NCBI RefSeq assembly: GCF_000003605.2
Contig: NW_003145297.1
Location: 90,401 to 111,589, forward strand
Source of the DNA: Saccoglossus kowalevskii
Taxonomy: Eukaryota > Hemichordata > Enteropneusta > Harrimaniidae
Direction: 5' to 3'
DNA: 21,189 bases
The number at the start of each line of letters is the position of its first letter. Within the stretch, counting starts at the first letter, position 1. Made by a program: the position numbers and the translations under genes. The notes under the pieces were generated by a model, which saw only the letters and a list, made by a program, of their open reading frames with translations, was not told where the DNA came from and searched no databases. Positions 17,710-21,189 of the stretch are shown piece by piece.

Positions 17710-20690
17710 TCCCAGTCATTCTAAAACTGAATTTTTTCACGTTTGTGGAGGAGCGATTATATTTCATCGAAAAGACAGACAAACTGAAAAGTATTCCGAT
17801 CTATGCAGTATGCTTTATACTTATTATATATGTCATCTGATATCAATCATCGCTATAGTAACAGTTAGTCAATCGCTTCACTAAATGTTTAATGGGTTGT
17901 ATTTGCGTTGTTAACGATATGAATTGAACTTCTCTATTGCAGTAGCCATTTATCGTTCAATATATATATGTCAGCTCAGTAGTAGAAGCCAATATCAGTT
18001 TCGACCTTTGACAAGAATCAATAGCAAATCCAATTTGATGTAAGGCAATAGCTCAATATTGTGAACCCTTTTGTCACAGAGCGATGTTATTCTGTCATTA
18101 AGTCGTTGTCGTGTTTAATGTATTGTCTGTACGTTGGTAATTGTGTCAATATACACACCCAATCTGGTACCACGTTGGTGTATATGTGTGAGATAAAATC
18201 ATTGTGTGTAACACTTCTCAATTATTTCATCTTTTATACACGTGTATTACCGATTCATTGCAATCAAATTATTGTCTAAGGTGATTACGCACTCTAATCA
18301 ACCACTGTGTTGGCTTCGTGGTATGTTGTATGATGTGAATATTCAGTGTGTAACAATGGAATCAACTTACTCTAATATTCTGCTTGAGATTGCGCTGTAT
18401 TGTTTTTTATGCTACTCAAAACAGTATGCCATTTGGAGAATATTTCAGTGTTCTCAGTGTGAAGAAAGTATTCGCTTGCATCTAAATATGTATTACCAGT
18501 GTGCAACAGACAATTATCAGTTGACGCATTGAACAACATAAATCATTCGCTAGTTATTGTAATTTCACATGTGCTGACTGAGGATTAAACATTATGCTGT
18601 ATTATACATGTATCACACAGAAATCCGCTACACACCAAACACCAGCAAACAATATATTAGGACATTATTTGTCTGATTGAAGTATTTGCACACATGATTC
18701 AATATCCTTCTCACAGCTCTGCATTGTATTTATGTTTAGATGTCTACTGACTTGTGAATGTCTTCTAAGATAAGTTGAAATACTTGGGAATCCTTTCATG
18801 GTATCTGGTAATCTGGCACGCTTCAGGCATCTTTCAACTTGTATGATCATAATAGAATACAAATAGTACAAACGAATCAAACGACTTTAGTATGATGTTT
18901 AACATTTGCAATCATTGCTTTTGTGTGAGTCTTGCACCGTAAAACTTAGATGTCATTATAAGTCTTTTCATTCTTACGTTAATTGTGTCTTGCTCAACTA
19001 AAATCTTTACAGTGTCTCTAAAGCAATCTCTTGAAATTTCATTTAGCTACACATATTTGCAGTTTAATCCAGCTCGCAGTGTGATAACAGCCTCTCCATA
19101 CCACCCTGGTTGATGACAATCAAATAATGCTCTTGTTTTGTTTTTTTACCTCCGGATCATCTGGGACAATGGCGACAATGATACACATTGTCAAATTTTC
19201 AAAAAAATGCGAAGATAGCTTATATTGGCCTATAATGAACTACATTCAACATAATCATCGTTCACATCACGTGACATATGATGGGTCAGGTATAAGGCGT
19301 TATTTTTGATAGTTCGACGTTAAATAAAGGGATGTAGCTTAGGTAGCATTCAAAACTCATTATATAGCTACGTTTCTGTGAGTGCAATTATGGAAATACT
19401 TCGTTGAATTTTATTTAGTGTGAAAAGTCATTAAAGTTTTTATGCCTAAATGGAGTAGAAATGCAGAAGGGGTTATTATTAGTCCAAGTGAGTGGTGCAA
19501 ATGATACCGATTTGTTTTGTTTTTTAAATAGCATTGTTATACGGGGAACGAGCGACAACTAAATTACCATTATTCGTCATTGAATATAAGATATTTACAT
19601 ATGGGGTGGGGAGAAAGTATGTCTGACCAAACTATAGACGAATTAATAACAATTCAAACATGAATAACATTAGGTTAATTATTTTGAACACAATTCATAC
19701 ATGAATATGCCTAGTTGTTAATCTGCATTTTTTTCGAAACACCATGTAACATAATTTCAACTTTCTAGATTATGTTTATGATTGTCGATCTCCACCATAA
19801 TTTCAATGGGATTTGAGCTTGACCGCTCATGAAACATATACACGTTTACAACCCATGCAAACACATGCCAGAGTTTTTCCCTGTTTCTAATTATAGTCTG
19901 CTCGTTTTTTAGTCTTTTCCTGTAGCATAACATCGAAAAATATGACGGACTGAAGTCTAAGCTATAATATAATAGGAATAAGAATACCAAAATTGAGTAA
20001 ATCGCTCGATTCTGACAAGAATCTGATCAAACAATTGTCACGCACTTTCCTGTGGGGTGTAATTTTCTAATTACATAGCTATGTGCAGAAAAAGTAATTT
20101 ACCAGTAATATTATAATTAATTTACCAGAAGAACATATATTTTCAACAGACAGTATGGTTACCAAACTACGTTCAATACTACAACTTATGGCGTCCGTAA
20201 TTATTGCTGGCGTTTTAATTGGAATATACATGACGACAAAGGTAAAGGTTGTGTTTTGAATTTAATGACAATTACTGGTGTACTGGTGTGTACACTTATT
20301 GAGGATGTCATACGAGTGTGATTCGAGCTGCTTTTATAAAAAAAAACATGTGCAACGGATTTTGATTGAATGTGTAAGCAGCCATTTCCAATACAGCTGT
20401 GCAGGACTTATGTTGATCTGTTTTTTTTCAAAATAAATATGTAAATATGCCATTGGTATTAAGATTATTTAGACCATGCACTCGTATATTTTGAAATTTT
20501 GAAATGCTCTTAGTTTAAGAAAGGGAGGAACAGCATCTATAGTAGTATTGACATGACAATTAGATTCATGTATGTAAATTGCATGTATGTGATGTTATAT
20601 ACATTCAGCCATGTGAGAGTGGCATATATTTTTTAAAATGGTATTTATTTTTAGGCTGTTACGCCCAAACTCACAAGTAAGCCATTAATA
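17710..20690. other. Long non-coding stretch, nothing recognised
   Basis: About 3 kb of AT-rich DNA. The open frames here (for example 18061-18279, 18242-18532, 19757-19990) are short, hydrophobic or cysteine-rich by composition, and show no domain. An imperfect pair CAATTCAAACATGAATA / CAATTCATACATGAATA lies near 19651-19706. A conserved non-coding element or intron could lie here unseen. Confidence 0.5.
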
Positions 20691-20699
20691 AAAACAAAT

Positions 20700-21000
20700 C
20701 TGCATGCTAGATATTCGTAATCTATATAAATTTCAGACTTGTCCGCAATTGCTACCTTAGTACTGTATCTCTCCTGGAACCCATACTGATGATTGTATAA
20801 TAGATCAAAACTGTTAAGATATGAGATCATTTGTTTGTTAATTATTTTCTCAAATATTTTGCTAATCTGTGGTAATACTGATACTGGTCTGTAATTGCCT
20901 GGGTCACTAGGTACTCCTTTTTTGAAAATTGGAGTCACTTTAGCTATTTTTAAAGAATTTGGGAATACACATGTTGAAAACGATAAATTAATTATATGAT
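20700..21000 (-). pseudogene. LINE reverse transcriptase fragment (fingers), minus strand
   Basis: The minus strand from about 21000 reads NLSFSTCVFPNSLKIAKVTP, then IFKKGVPSDPGNYRPVSVLP, then SKIFEKIINKQMISYLNSFD and LYNHQYGFQERYST. This is RT blocks 0-2 of a jockey/CR1-type non-LTR retrotransposon (xTPIFKKGD..NYRPxSxLP; HQYGFRxxxST). Homology stops after about ADKSEIYI (20720), so palm motifs A and C are absent. The remaining open frame to 20651 is unrelated. The fragment is truncated at both ends. It belongs to the same broad group as the LINE at 12950-14520. Confidence 0.85.
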
Positions 21001-21189
21001 TAATCCTCTTTCTCCCATAATGTAATTTTTAGTAGCCGGTGATTTGCCCAACCTAATTTGAGATTACCTCCCACAGTGCAGCAAAATGTAATTGAGTGAT
21101 CACTGGTTCATTGCCCAAGTTGCAGAAATATGCAGTCTTGAACATGTGGGGTCTGGCAGCACCCCTGGGTCAGGATATCATATATCCTG
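21001..21189. other. Window end, nothing recognised
   Basis: No clear frame. The last bases contain AGGATATCATATATCCT, a near-palindrome. Confidence 0.4.

Noticed and set aside
17657-20000. Several small ORFs of 60-96 codons
   Set aside because: None shows a recognisable domain, and their lengths are what AT-rich random DNA produces over 3 kb on six frames.

Overview
The window looks like AT-rich, intron- and repeat-rich nuclear DNA of an invertebrate animal. It has no dense operon-like coding, many simple (TAA)n arrays, a 50-base assembly gap (10203-10252), and fragments of at least three classes of retroelement. The mix (an endonuclease-domain LINE of the R2/R4 type, jockey/CR1-like LINEs, and a Penelope-type GIY-YIG module) fits a marine invertebrate genome, but the sequence does not fix a phylum. 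No intact host gene could be recognised. Almost every convincing protein signal is a decayed transposon.

Layout. 1-62 is the 3' end of a LINE cut by the window edge. 465-580 holds three heat-shock-element-like sites. 1231-2613 carries (TAA)n tracts, a very strong G-quadruplex motif and an inverted pair of a short repeat, with a third copy at 17595-17706. 4408-5163 is a dead LINE reverse transcriptase on the plus strand. 6382-7660 and 11826-12922 are two copies of one ~1.1-1.3 kb repeat in opposite orientation, bracketing about 4.2 kb. Inside the bracket lie a 4-copy minisatellite with protein-like structure on the minus strand, a minus-strand duplicated domain remnant, a GIY-YIG endonuclease remnant followed by a decayed hammerhead-ribozyme-like fold, the assembly gap, a poly(T) tract and an unidentified minus-strand ORF.

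12950-14520 is a nearly full RT-half of a LINE on the minus strand, of the same family as the fragment at the window start. 15320-17479 is the most informative element: a 5'-truncated non-LTR retrotransposon with RT, a CCHC knuckle and a restriction-like endonuclease (RLE), sitting between two (TAA)n arrays. This is the arrangement known for the Dong/R4 group, which targets TAA repeats. 17710-20650 shows nothing I can identify. 20700-21000 is another minus-strand RT fragment.

There is no cooperating gene set here. The region is a retroelement graveyard. The points most worth checking are the TAA-embedded RLE element, the long inverted repeat with the GIY-YIG/hammerhead-like remnant between its arms, and the minus-strand repeat-domain remnant.
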